A stretch of DNA of 64,000 nt from the NCBI RefSeq assembly GCF_008801925.2, contig NZ_CP062806.1, forward strand, positions 186,001 to 250,000, read 5' to 3'. Below, piece after piece: positions 16,727 through 25,933 of this stretch. The stretch's first letter is position 1; each line of letters starts with the position of its first letter. Position numbers and translations under genes: made by a program. Under the pieces are notes generated by a model. The model was not told where the DNA came from. It was given only the letters and a program-made list of their open reading frames with translations, and ran no database searches. The DNA comes from Cupriavidus basilensis. GTDB taxonomy: Bacteria > Pseudomonadota > Gammaproteobacteria > Burkholderiales > Burkholderiaceae.

Positions 16727-17137
16727 GGCCAATCCTCGAAAAGGGAAGTCGACAGATAAACAGGAAGGCTTCATCCACGGCAATTAGCGTGCCAGCGCGA
16801 CTGCGTTATCCCCAAATGCCCCAGACGGTGGCCTGTGCCGCGCACTTGCGCTTTTGCGTGCCAACGGTTGCTCCGCTTTCCCCGCCTGGCAGGAAACGCC
16901 CATTGTTCATGGAGATGTAATTTTTGCAGCAAGGTGTGCCGATCCTGTAGGCACGCGCCGACAAGCATTCGCGCAACCTTCCTACAGCATACGAACGCGC
17001 GCATTCGTACTGTCGAGGGGTGGCCCGTGCAAGGTTCACAGGAGTGTCCGGTACCGGGTCCGCTTCACCGATACGTCGTCTTCACGGCGCCCTTCCATTC
17101 TGAATCTCTAAATCGCCTCACTTTGCTAGGAGCTGAC
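16727..17137. other. Divergent intergenic region katE / PA2169-type gene
   Basis: 411 bases between two divergent stress genes, expected to carry both promoters. The clearest structure is an inverted repeat at 16990-17009, arms TACGAA and TTCGTA separated by 8 bases, which could be an operator. I see no convincing small gene here. Confidence 0.35.
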
Positions 17138-17587
17138 ATGGCTGAGAAAAATATTTCCGTACTAAACGACCTGATCGAAGTTTCCCGTGACGGCCAGCAA
17201 GGGTTTCTCAAGGCAGCCGAAGACGCACAGAACCCCGAATTGAAGTCGCTATTCTCCAGCCGCGCTGCCGAGATTGCCGCGGCAGTGTCGGAACTTCAGG
17301 CGCAGGTGGCAGCGCTCGGCGGCAAGCCGGAGGAACACGGCAGCGTGGCCGGCGCCCTGCATCGCGGCTGGGTCAGCCTGCGCACCGCGGTGGCCGATCG
17401 CAACGACCTGGCCATCCTGGAGGAAACCGAGAAGGGAGAGGACCTAGCCAAGAAGAAGTACGCCGATGCGCTGCAGGAAACGGAACTGAGCTCCGACATT
17501 CTGGCGCTAGTGGAACGCCAGTACCAAGGGGTGCTACGCAACCACGACCTGATCCGCGACCTGCGCAACCGTTATCGCGCGGTCTGA
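17138..17587 (+). CDS. PA2169 family four-helix-bundle protein (DUF2383)
   Basis: 149 residues, soluble and helical, with the family's opening (SVLNDLIEVSRDGQQGFLKAAEDAQNPELKSLF), the middle AEIAAAVSELQAQVAALGGKPEEHGSVAGALHRGW and the ending LVERQYQGVLRNHDLIRDLRN. This ferritin-like fold is known in stress- and starvation-linked proteins; no enzymatic activity is established. ATG at 17138 has AGGAG upstream at 17128-17132. The upstream frame stays open but is not gene-like. The neighbouring katE is divergent, and the next gene starts 34 bases after the stop, so it may be co-transcribed with the acyl-CoA dehydrogenase-like gene. Confidence 0.88.
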   Translation: MAEKNISVLNDLIEVSRDGQQGFLKAAEDAQNPELKSLFSSRAAEIAAAVSELQAQVAALGGKPEEHGSVAGALHRGWVSLRTAVADRNDLAILEETEKGEDLAKKKYADALQETELSSDILALVERQYQGVLRNHDLIRDLRNRYRAV

Positions 17588-17621
17588 GGACTGACGCCGC
17601 GCCGGACGAGATAAACACGCC

Positions 17622-18725
17622 ATGGCAAACCGCATCTATGGGGAAGCCCACGTGGCCCGCCTGTTTCGGCTTTTGACGGAACAGGCGGGCGCACGCATTC
17701 ACGGCGGCATACCGCTGCCCGGCCGCGGCAACACTTGGCAACGGTGGATGCTGCTTGCACAAGTAGCGGCTAGGGATGTCTCCCTGGTCAAGTTGTTCGA
17801 AGCCCACACGGATGCGCTCGCCATCCTCGCCGAACTCGGCGCCTCTGCGCCGCAGGCCGGTTCGCGCTGGGCGGTGTGGGCCGCGGAGCCACCGGATGCG
17901 CGCGTGGCGCTGCACGTGGACGAGCACGCCGAATGCGGCGTTAGTCTGAGTGGCCGCAAGGCTTGGTGCTCGGGCGCGCCCCTGGTTACCCATGCCTTGC
18001 TCACTTGCTGGAACGCGCAGGGGCAAGCGTGCCTCGCCATCCTTGCGCTCGATGCGCCTGGCATCGCGATCGATGAAAGCGCCTGGCGCTCGCCAGCGAT
18101 GGTGGCGGCACGCACAGCAGACCTAGTGTTCGACGGCACGCCGGTGCGGTCGCTGGGGGAACCCGGCGCTTACCTGGACCGCCCCGGCTTCTGGCACGGC
18201 GGCGCCGGCATCGCCGCTTGCTGGTTAGGTGCAGTGGTGCCGTTTGTCCTTGCGCTGCGCGCGCAGGTGGCCCGCCGCGCCGACCCCCATGACGCCGTCC
18301 AACTGGGCGCGGCGGATGTTGCCTTGCGGGGTGCGTGGGCCATGCTGCGCGAGGCCGCGGCTTGGGTCGACGCGCATCCCGCAGGCGATGCGGTGCATGT
18401 CGTGCGGCGCGCGCGCCTTGCCGCGGAAACGGCGGCTACGCAGGTCATGGCGTATGCAAGCCGCGCCCTTGGCGCCGGACCCTTGTGCCACGATGCCGCC
18501 CTGGCCACACGCTTCTGCGATATGCAGGTCTTCTTGCGCCAGAGCCATGGCGAGCGCGACCTAGCCGCCCTCGGCACCGGACTCGCGGGTCAAGCGCAGG
18601 GCCGGGGCGCCGACCAAGGCTGGGCGCCCTGGTTGCCGCTCGGGCCGGACGACATGCAGGACAGGCAAGATGACTTCCTCACACACCTATTTAGTCATGA
18701 CTCGTCGCACTGTATCGGCAATTGA
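17622..18725 (+). CDS. Acyl-CoA dehydrogenase-like protein
   Basis: 367 residues resembling acyl-CoA dehydrogenases: a helical N-terminal part (LFEAHTDALAILAELG), a beta domain with LSGRKAWCSGAPLVTHALLTC (the family's G-K-x-W-x-S-G-A pattern), DLVFDGTPVRSLGEPGAYLDRPGFWHGGAGIAACWLG, and a helical C-terminal domain ending in MQVFLRQSHGERDLAALG. It lacks an evident catalytic Glu, and this subgroup is known only from clusters with PIG-L deacetylase, methyltransferase and glycosyltransferase. Its substrate may be carrier- or glycan-bound rather than a fatty acyl-CoA. The 3' end overlaps the methyltransferase gene by up to 56 bases, a sign of an operon. Confidence 0.82.
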   Translation: MANRIYGEAHVARLFRLLTEQAGARIHGGIPLPGRGNTWQRWMLLAQVAARDVSLVKLFEAHTDALAILAELGASAPQAGSRWAVWAAEPPDARVALHVDEHAECGVSLSGRKAWCSGAPLVTHALLTCWNAQGQACLAILALDAPGIAIDESAWRSPAMVAARTADLVFDGTPVRSLGEPGAYLDRPGFWHGGAGIAACWLGAVVPFVLALRAQVARRADPHDAVQLGAADVALRGAWAMLREAAAWVDAHPAGDAVHVVRRARLAAETAATQVMAYASRALGAGPLCHDAALATRFCDMQVFLRQSHGERDLAALGTGLAGQAQGRGADQGWAPWLPLGPDDMQDRQDDFLTHLFSHDSSHCIGN

Positions 18726-19362
18726 GCCGGCCGGCTCGCAGGCGCCTGGCAGTTCCGTGGCAGCAGCGGCCATTCCAGCCCATTTCGACGCCCTATATGC
18801 ACGCAGCGACGATCCGTGGTCCTATCGCAACAGCTGGTATGAGGCCCGCAAACGCAATCTCGTGCTGGCGCTGCTGGATCGGCCACGTTTTCGCTCCGCT
18901 TTCGAGCCAGGCTGCGGCAACGGCGAACTCAGCGCGGTGCTGGCGCTGCGCTGCGACAGCCTGCTCGCGGCAGATATGCATCCCCGCGCAGTCGACGTCG
19001 CGCGGCAGTGTCTGGCTAGGATGGCAAACGTGCACGTGATGCCATTGAGCGTACCAGCGGGGTGGCCAAGGGGCATTTTCGAATTGATTGTCATCAGCGA
19101 GCTTGCTTACTACTTGTCCGACGCCGGCGTCGAGCACATGGCGCATCGCGTGCGCCGTACGCTCGCACCGGGCGGCCTGCTGCTGGCCTGCCACTGGAGG
19201 CGCCCATTTGGCGAACGTATGATTTCGTCCGAGCGGGCCCACGAATTGCTGGGGCAGCATGCCGGGCTGGACTGCATTGCCACGCATGTGGAAGCGGACT
19301 TCCTGATGCAGGCCTGGACGCGGGGAGGACGCTCAGTGGCAGCACGGGAGGGTATCGCATGA
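18670..19362 (+). CDS. Class I SAM-dependent methyltransferase (NodS-like)
   Basis: 230 residues with the SAM motif I FEPGCGNGELSAVLAL, an acidic end of strand 2 (LLAADMHPRAVDVARQCL), and motif IV/post-IV IFELIVISELAYYLSDAGVEHMAHRVRRTLAPGGLLLACHWRRPF. The sequence FDALYARSDDPWSYRNSWYEARKRN before motif I is typical of NodS-type N-methyltransferases, which methylate amino sugars. Such a substrate would fit the nearby deacetylase and glycosyltransferase. ATG at 18670 has an AGG-rich upstream; ATG at 18697 is an alternative that shortens the overlap with the preceding gene. The stop overlaps the glycosyltransferase start (ATGA). Confidence 0.85.
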   Translation: MTSSHTYLVMTRRTVSAIEPAGSQAPGSSVAAAAIPAHFDALYARSDDPWSYRNSWYEARKRNLVLALLDRPRFRSAFEPGCGNGELSAVLALRCDSLLAADMHPRAVDVARQCLARMANVHVMPLSVPAGWPRGIFELIVISELAYYLSDAGVEHMAHRVRRTLAPGGLLLACHWRRPFGERMISSERAHELLGQHAGLDCIATHVEADFLMQAWTRGGRSVAAREGIA

Positions 19363-20042
19363 TTGGCGTAATCGTGCCAGTGCATAACGAAGAAGGCTGC
19401 CTTGCGGCCTGCCTGCACGCGGTCGCGCGAGCGGCCACTTGCCCAGGCTTGCGCGGCGAAGCGGTTCTGGCCATCGTGGTGCTGGATGCCTGCCAGGATC
19501 GCTCGGCGGCTATCGCAACCGAGCAGGGCGTGCTGACCCTGTGCATCGCAGCACGCAATGTCGGCATGGCGCGCGCGGTGGGTGCAGCGCACGCGCTGTC
19601 GCTCGGCATGCGCTGGCTGGCGTTTACCGATGCGGATACGATTGTCTCGCCGGACTGGCTCAGCACGCAGTTGCAGTTAGGCACCGACGCCGTCTGTGGT
19701 TGCGTGCGTATTGAGGACTGGCAAGACAACGCGGAGTCGGTGCGACGTCGCTACCTGGAACGGTATTACGAACAGGATGGTCACCGTCACATCCACGGCG
19801 CAAACCTGGGCGTGGCCGCGGATGCGTACGTGCGTTGCGGCGGGTTTCTTCCACTGCAACGTTGCGAGGATGTCGCCTTGGTACGTGCCCTGCAGGCCAG
19901 CGGCGCCAGCATCGCCTGGAGTGCGGCACCGCGCGTGGTAACCAGCGCACGCCGGCATGCTCGGGTGCGCGATGGCTTCGCGGGATACTTGCGCGCACTT
20001 GCCGATGAACCGCACTCGGGTCTCACCGGCCCGTCGGCATAG
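19359..20042 (+). CDS. Family 2 glycosyltransferase
   Basis: 227 residues with a GT-A fold: IGVIVPVHNEEGCLAACLHAV at the N-terminus, VVLDACQDRSAAIA, NVGMARAVGAAHAL, the metal-binding motif LAFTDADTIVSPDWL, and HGANLGVAADAYVRCGGF with CEDVALVRAL as the acceptor-side region. It would transfer a sugar from a nucleotide or polyprenyl donor in the cytoplasm; no membrane helices are seen. ATG at 19359 overlaps the methyltransferase stop by four bases. It is the last gene of the plus-strand set. Donor and acceptor cannot be told from sequence. Confidence 0.86.
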   Translation: MIGVIVPVHNEEGCLAACLHAVARAATCPGLRGEAVLAIVVLDACQDRSAAIATEQGVLTLCIAARNVGMARAVGAAHALSLGMRWLAFTDADTIVSPDWLSTQLQLGTDAVCGCVRIEDWQDNAESVRRRYLERYYEQDGHRHIHGANLGVAADAYVRCGGFLPLQRCEDVALVRALQASGASIAWSAAPRVVTSARRHARVRDGFAGYLRALADEPHSGLTGPSA

Positions 20043-20153
20043 GAGCTGACAACGTTGGGCTTCATTCCACGACGCCCGATTGGCATCGCGCTGGCAATGC
20101 CTTCCAAGATCTTATCGCCAGTCCAACTTCCGACAAAGCCCGCAGTGCTCCAA

Positions 20154-20282
20154 CTAGCTGGTGGCGCCGCGATCGGATGCCTCGGCCGCTTGGGGTTGAC
20201 GCACGAAACTGATCTTCCCGTGGCGCTCGACCACGATCCGCTCGGCGCCAGATAGAGACTCTTTCTGCAGCGACTGACGCAT
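20154..20282 (-). pseudogene. Relic of a DUF421 (YetF-like) gene, C-terminal 42 codons
   Basis: The minus strand reads MRQSLQKESLSGAERIVVER, then HGKISFVRQ, ending in a TAG at 20154-20156. This closely matches the C-terminus of the intact DUF421 protein at 28840-29361 (RESLQTESLSGVDRIVVER, then DGKISFVRR). The N-terminal membrane part is missing; upstream sequence no longer resembles the family. It is a leftover of a second, related copy. Confidence 0.7.
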
Positions 20283-20348
20283 GCTGGTCGGTCGGAAAGA
20301 GCAGCGCCGGCTCACCGGTAAAAATCTAAGGGGCGCGAGCGGCAGTAG

Positions 20349-20975
20349 CTAGGAGTTGCCCTGGGTGCGCTCCAGGTCCGCCGAGAAGAGGTCGTACAGG
20401 CACGCCGGCTGCTGGGGGCGGCAGGTGGGGTGCCGACGATAATGCCGGCAAAGCTGCCGTCGGCGTGCGACAGCCTGCGGCTAAGGCCGATCGACTAGCC
20501 AGCATCCGACAGGCGCGGCTGGAATGGCTGGCTGATATACAGCCCGACGGTGGCCGAATCGCGGTGTACCTTGAAGTAATCGCGGTCAGCGAGATTGACG
20601 GGACGGGGAGGGGTTGAGCGGGAGTCGAGCACGAGGTTGCCTTGCTCGTCCGTCACCAGCAGGGTACCCACGTCCGTCGCGGTCGTGAAGCGGTCAAACA
20701 ACACTAGCTGGCGGATGGCAGGAGACAACCGGAGAATCTTGGTGTCCTTGACGCCGTCGATCACGGCGTACATCGACAGTTCGTAGATTTCCAGATTGCG
20801 AGAGATATCGCGCTCCAGGATCAGCGAGAGATTGGCGGCCCCCCTCTTGTGCGCGTGCCAACGCGTCCTGACGCATTTTGAACAGTGCACAACCCCCTAT
20901 CGCGCGATGGCGACAGCGAGCGCAATGCTGCTGGCCACGAAAATACGGCGTGCCTTTAGAGTAACGTCTTTGACG
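20349..20975 (-). pseudogene. Broken membrane sensor gene (Cache/PDC-type sensor domain, probably once a GGDEF protein)
   Basis: In pieces the minus strand reads a basic then hydrophobic N-terminus (TLKARRIFVASSIALAVAIA), MRQDALARAQE, then GAANLSLILERDISRNLEIY, LLVTDEQGNLVLDSRS, LADRDYFKVHRDS, and after a TAG at 20495-20497 SIGLSRRLSHADGSFAGIIV and YDLFSADLERTQGNS. This is the order of an extracellular double-Cache sensor of diguanylate-cyclase-type proteins (family pattern GWSIGLSRR, suggesting TGG became TAG). At least three frame changes and two stops are present and no GGDEF or kinase domain follows. Clearly non-functional; the downstream output domain is an inference. Confidence 0.75.
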
Positions 20976-21254
20976 CGGGCCAAGGCTATCCGGATGTTCG
21001 TTTTAGGTTGTTACTCTACCCAAGCGCGAGCGCGCCGATTGTACTCACTCAACACCTGGCAACCGCGCGACCAGCGGCCTGAGGCCACCACTGGGCGGCC
21101 TACGAGGGTAGCCTGCGTTGTAGGACAGCGCCCGCTGAACCACTTGCGGCGTGCTCTATACAATGAAAGGAGAGCGTAGTTGGCGGCCAGGATTGAAAAT
21201 GAGCAAGCCAGCATACACACTGCTTCGGTTCGACAGCTCGCCCGCAATGCGCAG

Positions 21255-21500
21255 GTGGCGTGGGCTAAAACGGGCCCCCTCTTCGGCGCTTCTCCGAAAC
21301 GTGGCATCTGGTGATCAACACCAGCACCAACATAATCATCTTCCTAATGGTGTTCCTGATCCAGCAAAGCCAGAACAAGGGCGCTGTAGCTGTCGATCTG
21401 AAGCTCAACGAGCTGCTGGTCTTGCACAAGGAAGCAAGGAACATGCTGATCTCGAGCGAAGAGCGGGCACGGCAGTGTGCCGGGCCGAGCGGCGACGGCC
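21255..21500 (+). pseudogene. Relic of a low-affinity iron permease-type membrane protein
   Basis: Plus-strand pieces VAWAKTGPLFG, then in another frame FSETWHLVINTSTNIIIFLM, VFLIQQSQNKGAVAVDLKLN and ELLVLHKEARN match the second half of small low-affinity iron permease family proteins (pattern GPLFGFSDTWQLVINT, MVFLIQ). The first membrane helix is lost and a frame change of one base lies between PLFG and FSETW near 21285. Downstream codons diverge from the family before the topoisomerase gene. Confidence 0.65.
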
Positions 21501-21566
21501 CCGTAGCACAGCTGTGTCGCTCTCGGCCTCCCGTGCGCACCACTCTCGAAAAGGGAGGCGCCTTTC

Positions 21567-22625
21567 GTGGACAGTAACCTGCCCCCGTCCGGTATCGACG
21601 AAGCCATGCGCACGGGGCTGCGCGAGGCCGGATTGCGCTATGTCGATGATAATACGCCGGGCATCACGCGCCGCCGCTACGGCGCCGGCTTTGCGTATCT
21701 CGATGCAAACGGCAAGCCGGTGCGCGACGCCGCGACGCTGGCGCGCGTTGCGGCGCTGGCGATTCCTCCGGCGTATGAAGCGGTCTGGATTTGCGCTGAC
21801 CCGGCGGGGCACCTCCAAGCCACCGGACGCGACGCGCGGGGCCGCAAGCAGTACGTCTACCATCCTGACTGGGGTGCACTCCGGGATTCCGACAAGTACG
21901 CACGCCTGGCGACCTTCGGCACCGCGCTGCCGCGGCTGCGCGCGCGCGTCGCGCGCGACCTTGGGCGCAACGGCATGCCACGCGAGAAAGTGGTTGCGGC
22001 GGTGGTGCTGCTGCTCGATGCCACGCTCGTGCGTGTTGGCAGCCCGCGCTACGCGCAGCAGAACCGTACCTACGGTCTCACCACGCTGCGCCGCCGCCAC
22101 GTCACCGTGCGTGGCAGCCGCCTGCGCTTCCAGTTCACCGGCAAGAGCGGCATCAGCCACGACGTGTCGGTCAACGATCGTCGTCTGGCCCGCGTCGTGC
22201 GCAGCTGCGCCGACCTGCCCGGCCAGCTTCTGTTCAAGTACCGCGACAGCGACGGGCAGATCCGCGAAATCGGCTCGGCTGACGTCAACGGCTATTTGCA
22301 GGCGGCAACCGGCGGAGACTTCACTGCCAAGGACTTTCGCACCTGGGCCGGCAGCGTGCATGCGTTGACGATGCTGCGCACGGCCGGCGCGGACAGCAAC
22401 GAGACCGCGCGCAAGAAGCAAGTCGCGGAGGTCATCAAGGGCGTGGCGCAGCGCCTGCGCAATACAGCCGAGGTTTGCCGCAAGTGCTATGTCCACCCCG
22501 ACGTCATTGAGGCGTTCATGAAGGACGAGTTGTCCGGCTGTGCGCGCGTTGCCAACATCAGCCGGCTGCGCGTAGACGAAGCGCGGCTCTTGAAACTCCT
22601 CTCGCAACGGGCGGCGGCACATTAA
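21567..22625 (+). CDS. DNA topoisomerase IB (poxvirus type)
   Basis: 352 residues. Relaxes supercoils by nicking one strand through a 3'-phosphotyrosine. Seen: an N-terminal domain (GLRYVDDNTPGITRRRYGAGFAYLD), the catalytic domain with LLLDATLVRVGSPRYAQQNRTYGLTTLRRRHV, FTGKSGISHDVSV, KDFRTWAGSVHAL, and the nucleophile Tyr in CRKCYVHPDVIEAFM. The start is GTG at 21567 with AAGGGAGG upstream; the first internal ATG lies 39 bases in. Bacterial versions are sporadic and often sit among stress genes, as here. Intact, in contrast to the broken genes on its left. Confidence 0.9.
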   Translation: MDSNLPPSGIDEAMRTGLREAGLRYVDDNTPGITRRRYGAGFAYLDANGKPVRDAATLARVAALAIPPAYEAVWICADPAGHLQATGRDARGRKQYVYHPDWGALRDSDKYARLATFGTALPRLRARVARDLGRNGMPREKVVAAVVLLLDATLVRVGSPRYAQQNRTYGLTTLRRRHVTVRGSRLRFQFTGKSGISHDVSVNDRRLARVVRSCADLPGQLLFKYRDSDGQIREIGSADVNGYLQAATGGDFTAKDFRTWAGSVHALTMLRTAGADSNETARKKQVAEVIKGVAQRLRNTAEVCRKCYVHPDVIEAFMKDELSGCARVANISRLRVDEARLLKLLSQRAAAH

Positions 22626-23044
22626 CTGAACGGACCGCGTGGTCGCCCGGCCCGCTCGACGCCACAGGGGGGAAGGCGACCCACGTAGCTCGGCAGCGTT
22701 GGCAATGTGCGCAAGGCGGAATCCATGGGTAACCGACCGCGAAGTTGCGACGGGGCTCCGAGCGGGCCGTTGATGTGGCGGATTCCGGGGCTGAAGTGGG
22801 GGTTGTGGGTCTGGCCCCGATCAGCGGGCAAGCACATGTAGATTCGCCGTCGGGTGTGCAGATTTCGCACGCGACGGCACCGTCGCGTTTGTGATTCGCT
22901 GTGGGCGCAATGATAGCAAGCCTGGAACGGCATTTGCATCAGACGTCTTGAGCCCGCCGGCAGATGGTGGGCCCGATCAATGCCGCGGACATCGCATCTG
23001 CTATGGCACAAGCCGGATGACCGCTGGCAGTCATGGAGACGACC
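22626..23044. other. Intergenic stretch with a 20-base near-perfect palindrome
   Basis: 419 bases without a gene that I can support. At 22869-22888 arms ACGCGACGG and CCGTCGCGT flank a two-base centre, followed by TTTGTG. The loop is too short for an ordinary terminator, so an operator or a cruciform-type element is more likely. No small gene recognised. Confidence 0.5.
22869..22888. repeat. Inverted repeat, 9-bp arms with 2-base centre
   Basis: Perfect arms ACGCGACGG / CCGTCGCGT around CA, 157 bases upstream of the DUF6496 gene and about 245 bases after the topoisomerase stop. Candidate regulator site; no partner site found in the window. Confidence 0.5.
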
Positions 23045-23587
23045 ATGCCAAGAGCATCGAGCATAGCGCAAGCCAGGGCAGATAAGCGGGCTGGCAAGGC
23101 GCCGACCACCCAGGCCGGCCATTTCGTTCACGACGAGATCGAAGCAGTGCGCCGGGGTAAGCACGGCGTGCGCTCGGCCAAGCAGGCCATAGCGATCGGC
23201 TTGTCGGAGGCGCGCCGAGCAGGCGTTGATGTGCCGACGAAGAAGGACGCTACAAAGGTGGGGACCAAGTCCGCGAACACCACGACATTGCCCGCCAAGT
23301 CCGCCGCTATGGGTGGCGACGACAAAACGACGCCGCGACGGGTTAGTTCAGAAAGCAAGGCTACGCGCGCCCGCGTTGCCCTTGAGGCTCTCAAGCGGGA
23401 GGGCACAGCTGGTGCTTCGCATCAGGCGCTGTCTGCTCAGGCCAAGCGCGCGGCAAGCACACGTACTGCGGCCGATCGTTCCGCTTCCGCAAAGAAGGCC
23501 GCCGCAACCAAGGGGCCGACTGGCCGCTCCCAAGCGGCCCGCAAGGCCGCACGCACGCGTGCAACGAGACAGCAGGCAGGGCGCTAA
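23045..23587 (+). CDS. Basic, Ala/Lys-rich DUF6496-type protein
   Basis: About 180 residues, strongly basic. The N-terminal part (HDEIEAVRRGKHGVRSAKQA, IAIGLSEARRAGVDVP) matches the conserved DUF6496 region. The rest is a histone-H1-like tail rich in Ala, Lys, Arg, Ser and Thr ([20 protein letters not shown]). Probably nucleoid- or nucleic-acid-binding, judging by composition only. ATG at 23045 has GGAG six bases upstream, while the in-frame ATG at 23033 lacks a ribosome site. It stands alone between two gene-poor stretches. Confidence 0.8.
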   Translation: MPRASSIAQARADKRAGKAPTTQAGHFVHDEIEAVRRGKHGVRSAKQAIAIGLSEARRAGVDVPTKKDATKVGTKSANTTTLPAKSAAMGGDDKTTPRRVSSESKATRARVALEALKREGTAGASHQALSAQAKRAASTRTAADRSASAKKAAATKGPTGRSQAARKAARTRATRQQAGR

Positions 23588-24158
23588 CATCCCGTCAGCA
23601 GCCGGCCGGCAGGCGAGGGGACGGCGCCTCTCCGGCTGCGGGTTTCTGGCACAACTCAATGTACGGGGATGACACCTTCTTTGCCACAGTACCGTTGCGC
23701 GCGTGATCGGCGAGCCGCCCGAAGGCAACCTAGCTCGACACGGTTTCACCAAGATGCTGCTATCAGGTCGTCCAGATCGGTGCTCAGCATAAGACGGCCA
23801 AGGCCGAGGCGACGCAGGCCTTCTACACCGACCTTTCTTTTGACGGCTCTGCCAGTGCCGGGTGTTCCAGCTGCATGACCTGGCGCAAGTCAGCTTGACG
23901 GACTCTGTGCGGCGCGTGGGCCTGCACGCAAGGCGTGCTCCCACCAGTTTCTCACTCGTGAGTTCGGTCGGAATCGTCCGACATTAAATTCGGAGCCGGG
24001 CACCTGCTTGCGGTCGTGGTTACTATCTATCGTTGGTTCAGGGCGATTTGCAGGTACAGCACTTGCAAGCATGCACCGCCACCTTTGCACTCTGGCCCCG
24101 CAGCATGCCTCTGCGGGGCGCGGCAGCACGCCCAAGTTCCAACGAATAGAGGTGACAC
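23588..24158. other. Gene-poor stretch
   Basis: 571 bases with only short frames on both strands. One plus-strand frame contains GAQHKTAKAEATQAFYTDLS, which could be a protein scrap, but I cannot assign it. The last 30 bases carry the ribosome site (AGAGGTGA) of the following lipoprotein gene. Confidence 0.4.
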
Positions 24159-24929
24159 ATGTTCCGATCCTAGACCAATCTTATCCTTGGCCTAGCACTC
24201 GCCGCAACGGCAGTCCTCTCAGCGTGCGGTGGCGGGGATGACAGCATCGGTGCCCGCGTCGGCGTCAGTGAGCCGACTGTGCGCGTGATTTATGCTACTA
24301 CCGGCGGCCCTAATCTAGATGTGCTACAGAACGGCTCCAAAACCAACCTGCTGAACGAATTCGTTTCGAAGTACTTCGACGTGGATGAGGGAAATCAGAC
24401 GTTCTCGTTCAATGTTACCAACACGGATACGGAACTCGGTCGGACCACAGTGAGCACGCACACCGGCCACAAATACACGGTGGTTGCTCTGCCCGGTGCC
24501 ACTGCAGCGGACGTACTGCAGATCGACGACCCGTTTGAGAAGGACCTGTTCTCCGACAAGGCTCCTGTTCGCAGCCTGAACGCATCGTTCAATGCACAGA
24601 ATGTCGATATCTACCTGACCGTCCCGGCGGCTGACCTAGCAGCGGCAACGCCCACATTTGCAGCCGTCGCCTACAAGTCGGCTGTACCTGCATCGGGCAG
24701 CGATTCGATCAACCTGAATGGCGGCACCTATCGCCTGCGCATCACCACGGCCGGCACCAAGACCGTGATCTTTGACTCGGGTGCGCTGACGCTGGCGAAC
24801 AACGCAGACTGGCTGATCACCACAATCCCGGTCGACGGCATCGGTGCGACAGTACCGAACAAGATCAAGGTTCTCGTCGCCCGCGGCGATGACGAATCGC
24901 AAGCTGGGCTTGAGTTGGTTACCCAGTAA
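24159..24929 (+). pseudogene. DUF4397 lipoprotein with a stop codon in its signal peptide
   Basis: From ATG at 24159 (AGAGGTGA upstream) the frame reads MFRS, then TAG at 24171-24173, then TNLILGLALAATAVLSACGG, a clear lipoprotein signal with lipobox LSAC. The mature part is intact for about 230 codons: VRVIYATTGGPNLDVLQNG, VTNTDTELGRTTVSTHTGHKYTVVALP, VRSLNASFNAQNVDIYLTVP and SINLNGGTYRLRITTAG, two DUF4397 beta-sandwich repeats as in secreted or surface proteins. No start codon lies between the stop and the lipobox; the first later GTG codons (around 24273-24281) would give a protein without a signal. So the gene is probably silent or mislocalised unless the stop is read through. Confidence 0.8.
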
Positions 24930-25019
24930 GAGGCTTCATCTTTCGCGAGAGCCTGGACCTGCGGATCGGCCTTCTCTTGGGGACTTCGCCGATCTGCGGC
25001 AACAACTAAGGTCGCTTGC

Positions 25020-25337
25020 CGGACCTTAGCTTGACGCTCAACTATCCGCGTGAGCGACCAGCCAACGCAGCCATGGATCGCCTGCGCTGTCAGCCGGATG
25101 TGCTTGAGGCCGTCGGGGGGAAAGGTGCCGCCGGAAGCGACAGCTTACGGCCACCGCGTCGTCATCGAAGCCCTGCAGCCGGTAGGCGCAGATGGCGATG
25201 AGATGGGTCTAGCGGACCGAATAGCCGTGCACCTGCCGGGCGCCGTCGAACAGCGATTTCCCGTAGGCGACCCACTTGGCCTGTGCCGCAAAGGCATCGT
25301 CTTCATCTCCATGAAGTTTCCCGCCACGCCGTCCTAG
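25020..25337 (-). pseudogene. Frameshifted relic of an unrecognised protein of about 110 residues
   Basis: The minus strand reads GKLHGDEDDAFAAQAKWVAY, GKSLFDGARQVHGYSVR, a TAG, THLIAICAYRLQGFDDDAVA, and after a frame change GGTFPPDGLKHIRLTAQAIH, GCVGWSLTRIVERQAKVRQ. These are protein-like and continuous apart from one stop and one frameshift, so they look like a decayed gene rather than chance. I do not recognise the family. The surrounding 24930-25580 stretch has nothing else I can support. Confidence 0.5.
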
Positions 25338-25400
25338 CGTGGCGCCTCGCGGCCGGTTCGTGTCCGCCAGAAGCATTCCTCCCCTTACGCCGTCCTGTAG

Positions 25401-25904
<504 letters not shown>

Positions 25905-25933
25905 CCGCCACCGCTAACCTGAAAGGAGCAAGC

